The notes beneath the pieces were generated by a model, which saw only the letters and a program-made list of their open reading frames with translations, searched no databases and had not been told where the DNA came from. The translations under genes were made by a program, and so were the position numbers. From the NCBI GenBank assembly GCA_021307315.1, contig JAJSPD010000006.1, positions 372,001 to 436,000 on the forward strand: DNA of 64,000 nucleotides. The letters run 5' to 3'. Below, in pieces: positions 22,918 through 35,170 of the stretch; position 1 is the first letter of the stretch, and each line of letters starts with the position of its first letter. The DNA comes from Bisporella sp. PMI_857 (lineage: Eukaryota > Ascomycota > Leotiomycetes > Helotiales > Helotiaceae).

Positions 22918-24557
22918 TGTTTACTGTGATTATAAAAAGACAACGACAGGGGTATCAAAAAAAAAGAGAAATAATAAGTTCTTCAGGTATCTTGGGTATT
23001 ATTAGGTATTGCTGTAGTTATTTTCTGGTGGTATGAAGAAAGGAGAGAAAAATGATTAAATTTGGGGGAACAAGGCACTTAAGGGCAACTGGCGACCAGG
23101 TGGTGATATTTTCTTGGTTTTGTCACTGAATGAGATCAACACTCATCTTTCAGATGTTTTCTAACTAACTAACGCGTATCCCTATCCTGGTAGCGGTACC
23201 TAGGGTGGTGTAAATCTGCTTCATTTCCGCATAGAAAACGGCTACGTCACCACCAGATTCCTCCTCTCAGGGTTCACTCAGGGCCTCTCTTTGCCTTCGA
23301 CCTATCCCTGCTTTCGCCAGAGATGCGTCATTCCATTGATGCATTCATTCATTCGATTGATTGAATAATCAATCAATCACTCTATCCATCTATATGGGTA
23401 GCGTGTCCTTCTTCTTTGATGTTCGCTCCCTGGGAATACCCCAATACGTCGTCGACATTACTCCTTCTCCCAGTGTTTTGGAACGCAAGAAGGTCGATTG
23501 GGCACGATGAAATTGGTTTTTATCCCCATTGCATTGCCTCCTGTACCAGTCGACCGAACGCAATCCCATGCACACTCAACATTCGATCGGATGGATCGTC
23601 TATGGACAGCCAAGGCGGGAGCACGAAAGGATTGCCGGATTGGTGATGGCCTTGGCACTGACACTGGCAATGGCATTTGATACAAAATGCATCACTGACG
23701 TTCCAGGATATTTGATCCCCCCTGTTCAGCCAATCCGCCACAATTCCTGACATCCTGGAGAAAATCCATTTTCCAACCCGCCCGCATGCTGCATCATTAA
23801 GTAATACACTACTGTACAGTGCAGTACAGGATCCCACACACATACATCATTGTTAATTTCCCGGCAACTAGAACATCTGAACCGGCCAAACATCCTTGCC
23901 AGACAAGACTACCTCCTTTACTTCTCCGACTTAATGTATCTGAACAACAAAAATCCAAGACTGCATTTGGTTAATCTTTTTTCTTAAAATACGTGGTATC
24001 AATTGCGATGTTCCGAATAAGCAGATCATAGATAGAATCATTGCTGGCGATGTGCCATGCGGCCGCCCGTCACACATAGGTTTGCTTGTGGCCGTGACAA
24101 CAGCAGAGGCTCCAGCGATGACTTCATCCATCGCAGCTCACCTCGTCCCGTCTCCCCCCACCTCCAGCCAGTTACACCTCGTCACGCACCACTGCTTGTT
24201 ATGCTTTCATCATGTGATACTGGTGCTGAATGAGCTTGGCCGAGAGTCCAGATCCGGCCATGTCACGCCTTGTCGTCACGGGTAGCACGGGTCCCTGGTT
24301 CGTCTTGGTATATTGCGTTTGCCCTGAACAAACAAGAGGCAGGGCCGTTTGCCGTTGAGGTTGACGTAACATGTGATACAAATTTGTCCAACTCAGCTAG
24401 GGTGAAGATTCATTTGGTGGTGATTCTAGACAATACTCATATAGATGCTTTGATTGCTGTTGTATCACCACTCTGTGAAGGTATTTTCCTCCCCTCATGT
24501 GCCATGACTTAAATGATTCGATAACCTAACAGAGCTGCGCTATGAGAAACTGATAAC
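22918..24557. other. intergenic upstream of the HAM1-family gene
   Basis: About 1.6 kb. Apart from a short inverted repeat at 23355-23378 I see no supported feature; overlapping ORFs on both strands at 23390-23843 look like shadows of non-coding DNA. Confidence 0.45.
23355..23378. repeat. perfect 9-bp inverted repeat (GATTGATTG ... CAATCAATC)
   Basis: Two 9-base arms separated by six bases (AATAAT), next to ATTC direct repeats at 23343-23353. It may be a simple-sequence hairpin; no function is implied. Confidence 0.7.
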
Positions 24558-25520
24558 TCACCTGGCTTGTCTGGTCACAATCCTGTTGCTCTTTTGAATT
24601 TTGCATGTTTGCTGAAGTATGATTTTTTTTCTCGAGGTTCTCCCATCATTCCAATTTATCGTCACTTGCCTCACCTCCTTCTTCCTCCATTCAGATCTGA
24701 AGCTCAACTGCTGAGAAGAGGGCTGCAGGTCCGGTATGCCATGATATCTCTGCAGCATTGAGTCATAATACTCCAGCATTTCCTCCGGGTCCTTAAGACC
24801 GACTTCTAGTTCCTCCATAGAAGTTACCCATTGTGCATTTGTGATTTGAGTAAAAGCAAGAGCGAACCAGAGTCAAGGACTCAAGCTCAGGAAATCCATA
24901 GACCTGGTTTGCACAGGCATATGCAAGCCGGTCGCTAGAGTTGTTTCCCAAATAGCAGTAAATTTTATGATCATCCAGTGCCAAGTGTAGCACATCTCTC
25001 AATCTCACGCCTTGAGCATTCAACTCATTCTTTAGCTTTCGTAACAACTTGTTCCGATCCCGCGTTCTTATCCGGTCGCTGCGGTCGCCGATGACATATA
25101 GGCAGTCGATCTGAGGGTTGATGCGGCAAAGGCTCTGCCCTGGCCCTCTTACGCAGAGTTTCCATACCTTCATCATCTCCTCGCGAGACTCATAGCTCAC
25201 AAAAGCAATTCAGGGCTGGCCTTGGGAAATGTATTGCCTGGAGTAGCAAACTTTCCGTTGGGAGACATTGCCAAAGGGATGAACCGTTGTTTTTCTTCGG
25301 CCCCAGCCATTCTCCAGATTTTGATCCGTAATTCTGCAGGAAGGTCCCTGAATCGTTCAAAGCCCCCTTTTTTGCTTCGTATTTGTAGTACGAGAGTTTC
25401 TGAGCCCACTAACCTCCATATTAGCGGGTGATATACACCCGAATTCGTCGAGTAAACCATGGCGCAAGCTGAACTGCCACGAAGCTCTATTTTCTCTTTA
25501 TTTTGAGTTGTCTTGCCCAT
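24558..25520 (-). CDS. 2EXR-domain (fungal F-box-like) protein
   Basis: The segment FERFRDLPAELRIKIWRMA is the hallmark opening of the fungus-specific 2EXR domain, a family greatly expanded in Leotiomycetes and of unknown function. PELL-(F)VSYESREEMMKVWKLC follows after a slip near 25198 (one T short). Later segments are INPQIDCLYVIGDRSDRIRT, DHKIYCYLGNNSSDRLAYAC and YGFPELESLTLV, then after a second slip near 24850 TNAQWVTSMEELEVGLKDPE and a basic tail ending at 24558. The N-terminal 55 residues are not diagnostic and the true start could be internal. No intron is needed. It is accessory rather than housekeeping. Confidence 0.8.
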
Positions 25521-26341
25521 TAAATAAATTCTCAGAATTAAGCTTATGTGGCTGCATCATTCTGTTGGCGTACTATAGTTTAGTTTGTGCCACTATTTCG
25601 ACGGAGCAGAGTTCAACATTTTACTAGCTTAGTGAGATCTTATTCTGCTCTACCGCACGTTTACATTCTACTGCTGCAAAAACTTACTTCCGCACTGTCT
25701 CTAAATCGTATTGCCCAAAATCTACTTACTCGCTTTCCGATGTCGTTCAGTACTTCTTCTATTCAGTAAAATCTATATTACTAAAATAAACTGGAGTGAG
25801 GTAAGCTACACGCCAGAAATTATACTTTTGATTCACTAGCTAAGGTTCCAAAGAGTCCTTATGTATGCTTAATGGCTGAGAAAATGAGAAGAGCAATGTT
25901 TACATTGAAACTTACTTTTGAATACCTACTCATATTTATGTAGTAGAGGAAAGGTTTTTTGGTTGCGAAGTCGCTTTTACCTCAAGGAGGTCAGCTCGCC
26001 TCGTCAGGGAGGCCGATCGTTCTGCGTTACACAGTGCTTTCGATATTGCACATCTCCCTTCGATATTAATTTTAATTACTACATTATGAAGAGTAGTATT
26101 ATATAAGTACGAGTGCTTGTGTACCAAGCATTAGAACATAGGGGGAAAATATTTTAAAGGGTGATTGAAGCCTCAATCGACATATTCGTGACAGGAAAGG
26201 TATTATTACCCTCCTCAATTGTGGCGCAGTGAGGCTGATCCACGGGCGCTCTCATCTGCTTAAATCCTGCCTTCCCGCAGCCTTAGGATATAGATTATAT
26301 TTCAATGTGTCCACAGAAGTGGGTTCCTTGTTTCTACAAGC
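25521..26341. other. intergenic
   Basis: About 0.8 kb of moderately AT-rich DNA. It would hold the promoters of the 2EXR gene and the SH3 gene; no specific site was recognised. Confidence 0.45.
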
Positions 26342-28173
26342 ATGGAGATCGCGGGGCTTACGCTGGCCATACCGCCGACAGTCGCGGGAATCCTCAAATG
26401 CATCAAACTGTTTAACGAGATCCACGACAAGCTTGGAGGTGCCAGCGATAAGCTGCAACGGGTCTTGGTCAAATGTCGTATGCTTGAGATGGCCTTGGAG
26501 CAATTGGCCGCCATAGGGACAACTCGTCCGGTGATCCTCTCACATTGACTACTGCGAATTGTGCAAAAGTAATCAAGTCGATGGAACACCTGTTGCGGAA
26601 GCTCAGGGTTGATCCAGACGATGCGAGCACTTTACACGACATCAAGGTCATCGATTTTATCTGGAAAGACGCCGAGGTCAAGTCGCTGACAAATTTACTG
26701 AATGAGTGTCGAGATGATGTTGCCTTTTATCTCATGGTTCAGATGTATGCCCCTGGCCCCAAACTAGGAGTATCTGAGGAGGCTGACCGTGTCCAGTATT
26801 CATTCCCAAGTATCAGATAAGGCTCAACTCACCAGCAGCAGAAGACTGCCGCTCGTCAAAGTTCTATCCCTCAGTCTGACAATGATACGTTAAGGTTCAG
26901 CTTCTTGACAAATGATAGCGAGTTCTCCACCACGCATTGAACATCAATCCTGAGGGGTCAAGTCTGGCCAATGTACAATTTTCTTTTGATCAGATTATTC
27001 AATCATCAAGAGTGTATCAGAAATTTGCTCATGCAGCTTTGCCTTCCCTGCCTCCCGCGTCAAGAATACAAAATGATCATCAACAAACACTGGCCCAGGA
27101 ACTCCCAAACTATGTCAACAAAAAAGACGAAGACGCGGTAGCTGCAACCCTGCCTGATAGCTTGTCCAATTACTATATCTTTTCCATTCTCGACGGGGGG
27201 ACAACAGCCGTGCAAGCAGTCCGCTGCTGCGCTCACCAGGCCTGTCTGTTACATCAGACTAGACAATGATGATATAAACATTCATGATGCCTCCAGCCGC
27301 TTGGCAAAGCCGAGGAGCCAATTGATTTTGTTCTAGAACAAAAGGAAGCTAGACTGAAAATTGCGGAGGAACCAGCGATTCCCAATGCGTTCTACGTTAG
27401 AGCCATCTATACCTATAAAGCACACGATCGGACGAGCTTGAGCTTCCGAGAGGGAGATGTCATCAAAGTGATAACCCAGCTTGAAAGTGGTTGGTGGGAT
27501 GGTGTCTTGGACCAAGTTCGTGGCTGGTTTCCCAGTAACTATACAAGAATCATCTCTTCTGTCGAGGCTAAGGATTCTGAAAAGCCTAGAGAGGCAATGT
27601 TGGATGATATCATTGAGGAAGATGAACTATCTGATGAACCTGGTGCCTTTGAGGATTTAGACGAGCACCAACCAGCAGCTGCATTTTGGATCCCTCAAGC
27701 CAACTCCAACTGGTATTTGGTTCGAATACAATGTAATGAAAGGGGATTCAACCCTCGATCTAGTTTCGGGAGGCGATATATTTTCTAAAGACGAAATGAA
27801 TAATACCAATAGCCATGGTGGTGCTCTGACGTCTGATCTTGGAACTGCAAATGATATGGCCCCTCCTTCAAAATACATGAGGGGACCCAGCTGGAGCACT
27901 CTGGATGGAACGGACCTCTCGAAAAATTGTAAAATCGTTAAGGATTTAGGTCCTCTCCAGCGACAAATTGCTTCGAATCATTTTGATGCGTCAACTAGAT
28001 ATGGACCTGCCCACCTCGAGTCCTACTTTCATTCAGGTCGCTCCCCTTCTTCACAACCATTAGATGAGCCTCGGTTTTCCCCTAAGGCAACTCCATCGAT
28101 GAAAGTAGAAGATACTGAAAATAATCTTGCGAAATGTTGGGATCTTATAGCCTTTGGTCGTGTCATCCCGTGA
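26342..28173 (+). CDS. chimeric protein: fungal STAND/HeLo-like N-terminal domain plus Cdc25-type SH3, no RasGEF
   Basis: ATG 26342 opens MEIAGLTLAIPPTVAGILKC, then LFNEIHDKLGGASDKLQRVL and LEMALEQLAAIG, the helical pattern of fungal N-terminal domains on STAND/NLR-like and HeLo-like proteins. It continues (slip near 26518) as VIKSMEHLLRKLRVDPDDAS. A linker follows (VQFSFDQIIQSSRVYQKFAH). At 27388-27546 lies a full SH3 domain: YVRAIYTYKAHDRTSLSFRE, GDVIKVITQLESGWWDGVLD, RGWFPSNYTRI. Then an acidic stretch and AAFWIPQATPTGIWFEYN, a WW-like motif that in fungal Cdc25-type RasGEFs follows the SH3. The frame then runs to a stop at 28173, and no REM or RasGEF domain is found downstream. Several slips are needed (about 26518, 26820, 26935, 27240, 27295, 27710). 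Membership in one transcript is inferred. Confidence 0.68.
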
Positions 28174-30009
28174 ATGCATAGGAGGTTTATACACATTGAG
28201 AAACGGTCTGAAGTTCAGTTTTTTTTATATCACATTTGGTTGTATCTTAACAATATAACAGACGAGGAAGTTACTCAACTGCACTATTGGCGAGTTTAAT
28301 CATAAGCAGCATGAACCGGTTGTCTTTCAACCATCTACCACCTTGCACGTACAGGCAAACCTTATTATCAACTCTTGTTTGGGGCAAGCTAAGAACTGAA
28401 GCTTTTGTCTATATCCGATATTCGTTCTCGACGCTTAATTCAGTCTTATTCACGTCCAGAAATTCAACAAGCATCTCCGGATCCTAGAACCAGGAACCTA
28501 ACAGCCAGTCGCACAGGCTCCACTCCAATACAATTCTCAAGCCATAGCGGCTCGCTACTCTCACCAAAAAAAAAAAGCTGATCCTCGGCTCAAATAACCA
28601 TGTTGTGGTCTCAGCTATGCGCCTTGCGTCCCTCGCTGCAAGTTCCCGTGCCTCGCGATGCCGGTCTCCACGCATGAATACCCTCAATCGGAAACGGAAC
28701 ACCGACATGGCTTCAGCGCTCGTATTATGGGGAGATGTGGTTGGAACCGTTGAAAGATATCCAGGACGAGGGACTATGTCCGGCAATATATGCGCGCGTG
28801 ATGATAGGAGGATGATACTAGTTCAGTCCTATAAATGTGGAGAACTAGCCGAGAAAGCCTTGTCTCTTCTAGAAACAGATATAAGCTGAATTTGAAAATT
28901 TCCGCTGTACTTTAGAAGCTTGAAATAATGCTAATATATATAACGTTCTCTCGCTCTCTCCCCCTCGAACACGCCAAGGATTTTCTTGGCACTATTCGAT
29001 TCTTAGCGCCATCGTAACCAAGGCCATGCTTCATTACTATTATTTGCGTCGACCTCAAACCCATGTTTCTTCTAGAGATTTCATGGCGTCTTAAATCTGC
29101 GGAACTTCCTAACCCCTTTTCAACCCCGTACGAAGCGAGATTTAAGCGAGACTCCTATAACTTAAGTAAAGAGAAGCCAAGCCCCTAAACTTTTTTATAT
29201 GCATGTGTTAACTTCCTTGAGCCATTGTATCTGGGTATGATGGCCTTGAGACATGGTAGCGACATACCCTATGATAACACATTAATAGACAGCCGCAAAA
29301 CATCCAGTCCACCGGCATATATTTCTAGATCTTCTGGTTCTTGCAGTGCTTTAAATTCTTCTGGTTCATCTGACCTGCCGCCCGATGTTAACCCTGGCTA
29401 GAAATGAACAAGGTACGAGTACTGCGCAGTTTTCGGTTCCGAGAATTGCCAACTCTAGCTGCCTATGTTGGCTACGGGTAATACAAGTACCTCTTCCCAG
29501 ACTAGAAAATTAAGGCGGACAGGTGAACAACAATATATTTCATTGTAGCGGGTTTCTTGAGAGTGTATTTGCCCTTGCTATTGCCGCAACTTGGCCGTGC
29601 AATACGTTATACGGTAAATGATCAAGCTGAATGATATCGTTTGGCTCTGGAAAACATGACACCAAGTATCTAAGCGGTGTTGAGAAATCATCTTCCTTTT
29701 CCACATCTTCGAGAAGGATGATAGAGGTTACATTACCTTGAGAGGAGATCTCAGGAATAGGAAAGTTTCCCTTTATGCCTCTTCATGTCTTGAGTTTCAG
29801 CCAGCCTGATAGCGAAGGAAATAATTAAACAAAACTTTTCATGCTCGATGATAGACGCTACTTAAGTTTTATAGTGAGAGTGCACATGTAAGTATGATCC
29901 CCAAAGAGAGTTTCTAATCGGTCTGTCCATTCATACCATGTCACAAGCCAGGCCACACCACACCCGTCTTCCTTCCTACCGCATACCCTCAACCAGCCTC
30001 ATCGATTTC
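28174..30009. other. long gene-poor stretch downstream of the SH3 gene
   Basis: About 1.8 kb including a 12-A run near 28566-28577 and CT-rich repeats near 28950. Nothing resembling a RasGEF catalytic domain or any other known protein was found in any frame. Confidence 0.5.
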
Positions 30010-30494
30010 CTATGCAGGACATGGGGTCGCCACGATCGGCGACCCGTAATTACAATACCCGCTCAAATACTCGGTCTTCGCAGCCGCACAATTATTCGGA
30101 TCGTTCGGGTCCCTACAGATGATCTCCGTCAGGCAGCCGACCCGTCGCCTTCACAACCAAGCGTCAAAACTGGGAGTAGAACGTACCGATGAACAGACAC
30201 TTCGCACCACATGAGCGTATCCAAGTAGTTCCAGGCAAGCTTGTCGGCGATGACCAGAAGGGCGTTTCCGTCCTAGAGTGTTTGTCTAGTGAGGTGATGT
30301 TTCGGTCGATACACGAGCGAGAGGCGGGGAGTTATAATGAGATGGGGGAAGAGATGGGGGAAGAGATGGGGGAAGAGACGAACGGGATCGAGAAGGTAGC
30401 AGCATCTCTGCAATTCTTGACGGGATTCAATCGTGGTGGGAGATGCAAGCACGAGAGCCGGTGCTAAGGTGAGGAGGAGCGTCGGGAATTGCAT
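30010..30494 (-). CDS. candidate small secreted cysteine-rich protein
   Basis: ATG 30494 opens MQFPTLLLTLAPALVLA, a textbook signal peptide followed by SPTTIESRQE. My model has three exons: 30384-30494, 30187-30272 and 30010-30112, joined in phase across introns GTTCGT...CTCTAG (30273-30383) and GTACGT...CTGAC...TGTAG (30113-30186). The total is 300 nt, 99 aa, with no frame slip. The mature part has six cysteines, including an adjacent pair after the signal (RCCYLLDP), one in TLMWCEVSVHR, and three in the C-terminal DPNDPNNCAAAKTEYLSGYC...TPCPA. No homologue is recognised. Size, signal peptide and Cys content fit fungal secreted proteins of the candidate-effector type; the function is unknown. 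Without the first intron the frame would read a FPHL repeat and stop at 30273. Confidence 0.55.
30341..30376. repeat. 12-bp tandem repeat, three copies
   Basis: Three identical units of GATGGGGGAAGA lie in tandem inside the proposed first intron of the secreted-protein gene. On the minus strand they would read LFPH repeats if retained. Confidence 0.85.
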
Positions 30495-31102
30495 GATGGT
30501 TGAGATTGAGATTGTGTCTTTGACTTGAAGACTTGTGTTGGTAAATAGGGCTTGTATAATGATTTTATACTCATCCCTGCCAGGGCCGCGTGCCCGAGTA
30601 AGCGATGTTTGAACGGTAGTTGTCCAATATTCTTAGCGAGATGTAACCTTCTCCACGCTGCCAAGTCAGAAACTCTTGATTATTTGGTATATTGCCTGCA
30701 GAACGTATATTGCAATGGTAGGCTAAGGGTCTAGCAGTTGCTGATTACTAGCTAGCTCGGTAAGGAAGAAGCTAGTGTTAAAAAGCTGCGGTGTCTCGTA
30801 TGAGTAAATTCATATATTTGGAGAGATCATCTGCTTCGTCGAAGTTCGTATCCAGATTTTCCTCGAATGAATTTCGCGGAGCTATATGTTAAGAGGCTAA
30901 ATTTTGTATCTGTAGGTAATTCTTTTATACCAGGGTACCTAAAGCCCTCCTGAGGGATGCTAATCCCTCTTAGCCATCGACGGACAGGACGGTCTGTAGA
31001 AGTTGAATACAGTCCATCGTAAATTGCAACAACAAGCTGGGGTAACACGTGAGGGTTTAGGGAGTTAGGATTCTAATATTTAAGTAGATACATGCATTAG
31101 GG
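30495..31102. other. intergenic
   Basis: About 0.6 kb upstream of the secreted-protein candidate and downstream of the DUF4211 gene. No supported feature. Confidence 0.45.
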
Positions 31103-33249
31103 TCAAGCCCTTTTCTCCCATCGTCCACCAGTTTTAGCCTCTCGAGCCGCATCAAGTTGACCTTTGAAATCGCGATATAAATCTCTAATAACCCCATCAA
31201 CCGCCCACTGGTCGACGAGGTCGTTAGCGTAGTTAGCTCTCTTTTTAGCGTTCATTTTGTCCCTAGCAGCAAGCTTCGTAGGCGTAAGTTCCCCGGTATT
31301 AGCCAGATTATCGACTACCCAGTCGTTGAGGGCATATTTCCAATGAATTAAGGTATGAGCGTGCTGGGCATTCGAGAAACAGGTTACGCCAGCATACCAC
31401 TCTTTAGTTTCTGCAGGAAGAACATATGAGTTTTCATCAACCTCCTCTCTGCTACTATCATCGCTGTCCTGATCCAGCTCTTCAAGTGTATTCTTGTCAT
31501 ATGGTTTGCCTTGAAAAGCTACCGCATAAGTCGGGACGTGTTTCTGCCATCGTGTCAATGTGTATGCTCAGAACCTAGAACCTTATGACGTACTCGATGA
31601 TTGCAAGCATCGCATTTATAGACACCTTCTACTGTTAAACCTTCGCCTTCATTTAGTGGATGGCGCTCTACTAGAATTGGGCGTGCAAATATAGCTCTCG
31701 TAAAATCTGCAGTCCATTGTGTTGACACGAATTTAGACTTCGCGTAGCCGCTGTATTCGGCGTCGAGCTTAATAAAAGCTTGTCGGTACACTGGATCATT
31801 TCGAGGGAAGGCCGGATTGATCTTATTGTGAACCATCCATTCTACCGCATCTTTGAAATGTTCCTTGAGAGGTTTATGTGCTTGATGAGTGAACTCAAGA
31901 GGAATCTGCATAGTTGGAACCCCTATCGGATCGTCTACCAAGAGTCAGTAACACTTTGTGTAATATTGAAAGTATTGTTTTCAGGCATATTGGAAATAAC
32001 TGAATTACGAGACCTTCGATCAACATACCTTCATCATCGGTCACTAGAAAATCTGATAAGTCCTCGTAATCGCTGTCATCCTCTCCGCCAGTAGTTGGGT
32101 TTGACTTTGACTTTGCCTCTCTTTTAGGCTTTGAGCGCCTTTCGACTACTTCTTCTTGTTCTTCTTCGTCCTCGTCTTCAAATTCAGACAGCGCCTTCAG
32201 GTCTGAATTTGCGTCACTATCATAAATTCCTACTCTAGGGCCACCAGAATCAGATCCAGAGTCCGTTACTTCCTCAATATCTTCACCAGCTCGTTTACGC
32301 TTTAGTAACTCTAAATTCTTCTCTTTTTCGGTGCGATGCCGTGGTTTTTGAAATGCCCGTCTAGTGTTCCGATTTGATGAGGCAGGAGGAAGATCATCCT
32401 CATCCTCATCTTCATCTGTGCCGACTCTTTTTGCTCGGCGACGCTTCAGTGGCGAGGCAACCACTAGATCAGAATCATCTGAGTCCTCCTCGATTGCTTG
32501 TCGTCTTCTTTTCAGGGGCGATGTGATGGGCTCTTCGTCATCTGAGTCCTCCTCCACAACTTTGGAATTCTTCTTGTTAGGCCGCCTCGCCGATATAACT
32601 AGGTCCTCGTCCGATGACTCTAACTCTATCACATGTTTTGGAGGAGTCTTCTTCGTCTTGAATAATGGCGCTACTCGTCTTCCCAATCGTGGGGGCGGCA
32701 GACTGATTTCGTCTTCTGGTGTAGAACCATCGGATGAGTCGAGGTCAACATATGCTGGCTTCGTTGCTGAATGACGTGAGCTGGAACGTGGAATTTGATT
32801 TTCGTCTTCTGAGTCTGTAAAATGCGAACAATAGCAATCAGAGTATATCCAATATTGTACATATAGAAACGACACATCGAAATCATCTCATAAATCAGAA
32901 AACTGGACTCACCGAGAGCTGGGACCTGCTGGGAGGACTGTTTTGGCGTAGGAAGCGGTTTGAAGGGTATTCTGCCTCTGACTTCTTTCAATTTAGTTTG
33001 CATCTTCTTGATAGGCGTAAAGGCACTCCTTTGCGCAGAAGAGAGTATATCATCACTTCATCTTCACCTGAAAGTGTCTGTGCGCTGGATGAGGGGGTTT
33101 GTCGTTCATTTGCATGTTGGTATCGCGCTTTCGCAGGAGACTTGTTGATCGGTGATGAAGATGGCGCTTGCTGATCGGAGCTGACAAGGATCGAACGTAA
33201 GACGAGTTTGACGCTTGCGCCGTGCGAGACGCTCCAAGTTCGAGGGCAT
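31103..33249 (-). CDS. DUF4211-domain nuclear protein
   Basis: The protein opens MPSNLERLARRKRQTRLTFD and has a basic, Ser-rich N-terminus. After an intron (about 32819-32909, GTGAGT...TTTTACAG) comes a long acidic and basic low-complexity region with repeated DSSDED, SPLKRRR and EEDEEEQEE blocks, typical of chromatin-associated proteins. A second intron, GTATGT...TTGGTAG (about 31935-32028), precedes the conserved domain DDPIGVPTMQIPLEFTHQAH and HFKDAVEWMVHNKINPAFPR. A third, GTACGT...GGCAG (about 31544-31591), leads to VEGVYKCDACNHR-KHVPTYAVAF and FSNAQHAHTLIHWKYALNDW with paired Cys and His that may bind a metal. It ends GGRWEKRA. Frame slips lie near 33192 and 33050. The function of DUF4211 is not known to me. 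Confidence 0.82.
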
Positions 33250-34147
33250 ACTGTAACGAGAGTGTGCGAAGCAGAACGGCTTGAAGTTACTTCACCGTAT
33301 GAAATAGTGCTAGAACATAGGGGAACCTAATCATGAAGAGAAGCTCAGTAAGCGATGGAGAAATATGAACATAGACGGAATACGTTGCAGTGATATCAAA
33401 TCAGAAATTTTGTTTGCAGGTAGCCGATTTGGGGTGACGCGACGAGGCAAACATCGCCTGGTCACGTGTGCTACGAGGCTGAGTTAATTATATTATAACC
33501 TTTGAGCTAGATTAATGGCTCGCTCGACCAGGCAATGATGTATTCAGCTTTCATCGCATTGAGAGAGAACACCAAAGTGTTCCTTTGATGGTCAGAGAGT
33601 TGAGTTCATACTTGGTAGGTTAGATTTTAATGCTCCGTTTTGAAGGTTACACGAGGTTGGCACACAGCATTGCGGGCCTGGTATCAAATGAAGTATCATA
33701 ATATCTATCATATGCACCGTTGTCTATGGCACACACATGTCTTGTTAGTGATATCCTCATTCACATTGTTGATTGCTTAAGCAACGGAGTCATGAAAACG
33801 AAATTGTTTCCAGTCTGTCAGAAGCTACGCCATACTTTAACGCCGATCAACTGTCGTCTGTGTTCCCTTGCGGTTCTTCAACCTCAGTATGAAATTACGC
33901 GCCTTAGAATGGGATACAAAATGTAGTATATTGAGTCCTCGGGGCCGGACCCTTAAGAAGCCTGGAAATCCACCAATGCAGAATCGGTAACACGACAGAA
34001 CGGGATGGAACTAGGAAGGCACCTCTCCTGCTACCTTCCTGCTCTTCTCCAGTCTCTTCTTTCACCTTCACTCTTCTCTTTCTCTTTCACCCTCCACATC
34101 CATGCGTTCGCGGATTTCTACATACAACTCATTGAATGTTCACCGAA
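33250..34147. other. divergent intergenic region (DUF4211 gene / DUF3237 gene)
   Basis: About 0.9 kb between divergent genes, with a CT-rich tract at 34020-34100 just upstream of the DUF3237 start. No other signal was recognised. Confidence 0.45.
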
Positions 34148-34858
34148 ATGTCATTCCCAAACCTGATTCCCGCATTCGTCACTCATGTAAATGGCCCAGC
34201 TTCATCAGATCCGAACCTGTGACGGAGAAATTCTGATACATGCAAATAGATTGTCCTCGATCCAGCCTTTAGCATTGGGGATATATCCTCCGGTGGCCCC
34301 TTGACTGTCGTCCCATTTGCATCTGAGGATAGTTACCTACGTTCAGTTGAAAACTACCCTATCAAAGTCGATGCAATTTTCGTTCATGGCTCTGAGTAAT
34401 CTTAATCCCTCATAATATCCCATGACTGACTCTCAAGGATGTTATTGGAAATACAAAGACTGCAGTGCTAATCCGGCAACAGTTTCATCCGTCAAGACCC
34501 GTCAGGCTCCCATATCCGCCTCAACGTAAACAGCGTCCTGCGCGACCGCACTTCCGCTCTACTTAGCTTTAAATATGATGGCATCATCAAGGTAACGCCT
34601 TACGTGGCTGCTGTTTTAGGAGGAAGCCCTGATACGGCAAGTACTGAGTTTGGTGATGCGTGTATGTCTCATTTCTATCCCTAATGCCGCAACTTGGAAA
34701 ATACTTACTCGGGTACAGTTACGCATGTAGTTTTCGAGGCAGGTGCAGAAGAGTTGAAAGCGCTGGAACAAAAAGTCTATGTTGCAGCAGGAAGATTCAT
34801 TGTCGGAAAGGGGAAGAAGACAATAGTCGAGTATTTGATCAGTGAGGTAGGTATTTGA
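34148..34858 (+). CDS. DUF3237-family small protein
   Basis: DUF3237 proteins are small beta-rich proteins of unknown function common in fungi and bacteria. The proposed start gives MSFPNLIPAFVTHVNGPASS. A short spacer (about 34214-34251) that may be an intron precedes IVLDPAFSIGDISSGGPLTV and VENYPIKVDAIFVHGS. An intron near 34395-34438 (GTAATC...CTCAAG) follows, then NSFIRQDPSGSHIRLNVNSV (frame slip near 34495), LRDRTSALLSFKYDGIIKVT, an intron GTATGT...GGTACAG (34661-34719), and VVFEAGAEELKALEQKVYVA, AGRFIVGKGKKTIVEYLISE. The last block is the family's typical closing motif. The first intron phase does not fit cleanly, so the N-terminus is approximate. Confidence 0.75.
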
Positions 34859-35170
34859 AAACGGTGCTCTGAGTTGGTAATTGATGACCTTAGAGGTCTG
34901 GCGGTCCTGTGTGCAACCTCATCGAGAGATTCTACACCATTTAGAATTTAAGCTTATCAGGGGGTGGAATAGAATTCAAAATTTGTCAAAATTGCTTTGG
35001 CATTGATCCAATCCAAATAACAACCCCCTTACTTTAGTACATGTTGAACAGGTGACGCACGGAGAGTTTAGAGCATGCTTCTATATTTCAAAGCTAATGC
35101 AACCCGAGGAGAGTGCCTTGATCATCCAGAGCCTCTGTGGTATCTATTATGTAGCGCTAAACACTTTGTC

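Noticed and set aside
23806..23828. CTGTACAGTGCAGTACAG palindrome as operator
   Set aside because: Isolated short palindrome in intergenic DNA without a neighbouring regulator or second copy.
28174..30009. Search for a missing RasGEF catalytic domain downstream of the SH3 gene
   Set aside because: No frame shows REM or RasGEF motifs; the domain is absent rather than frame-shifted.
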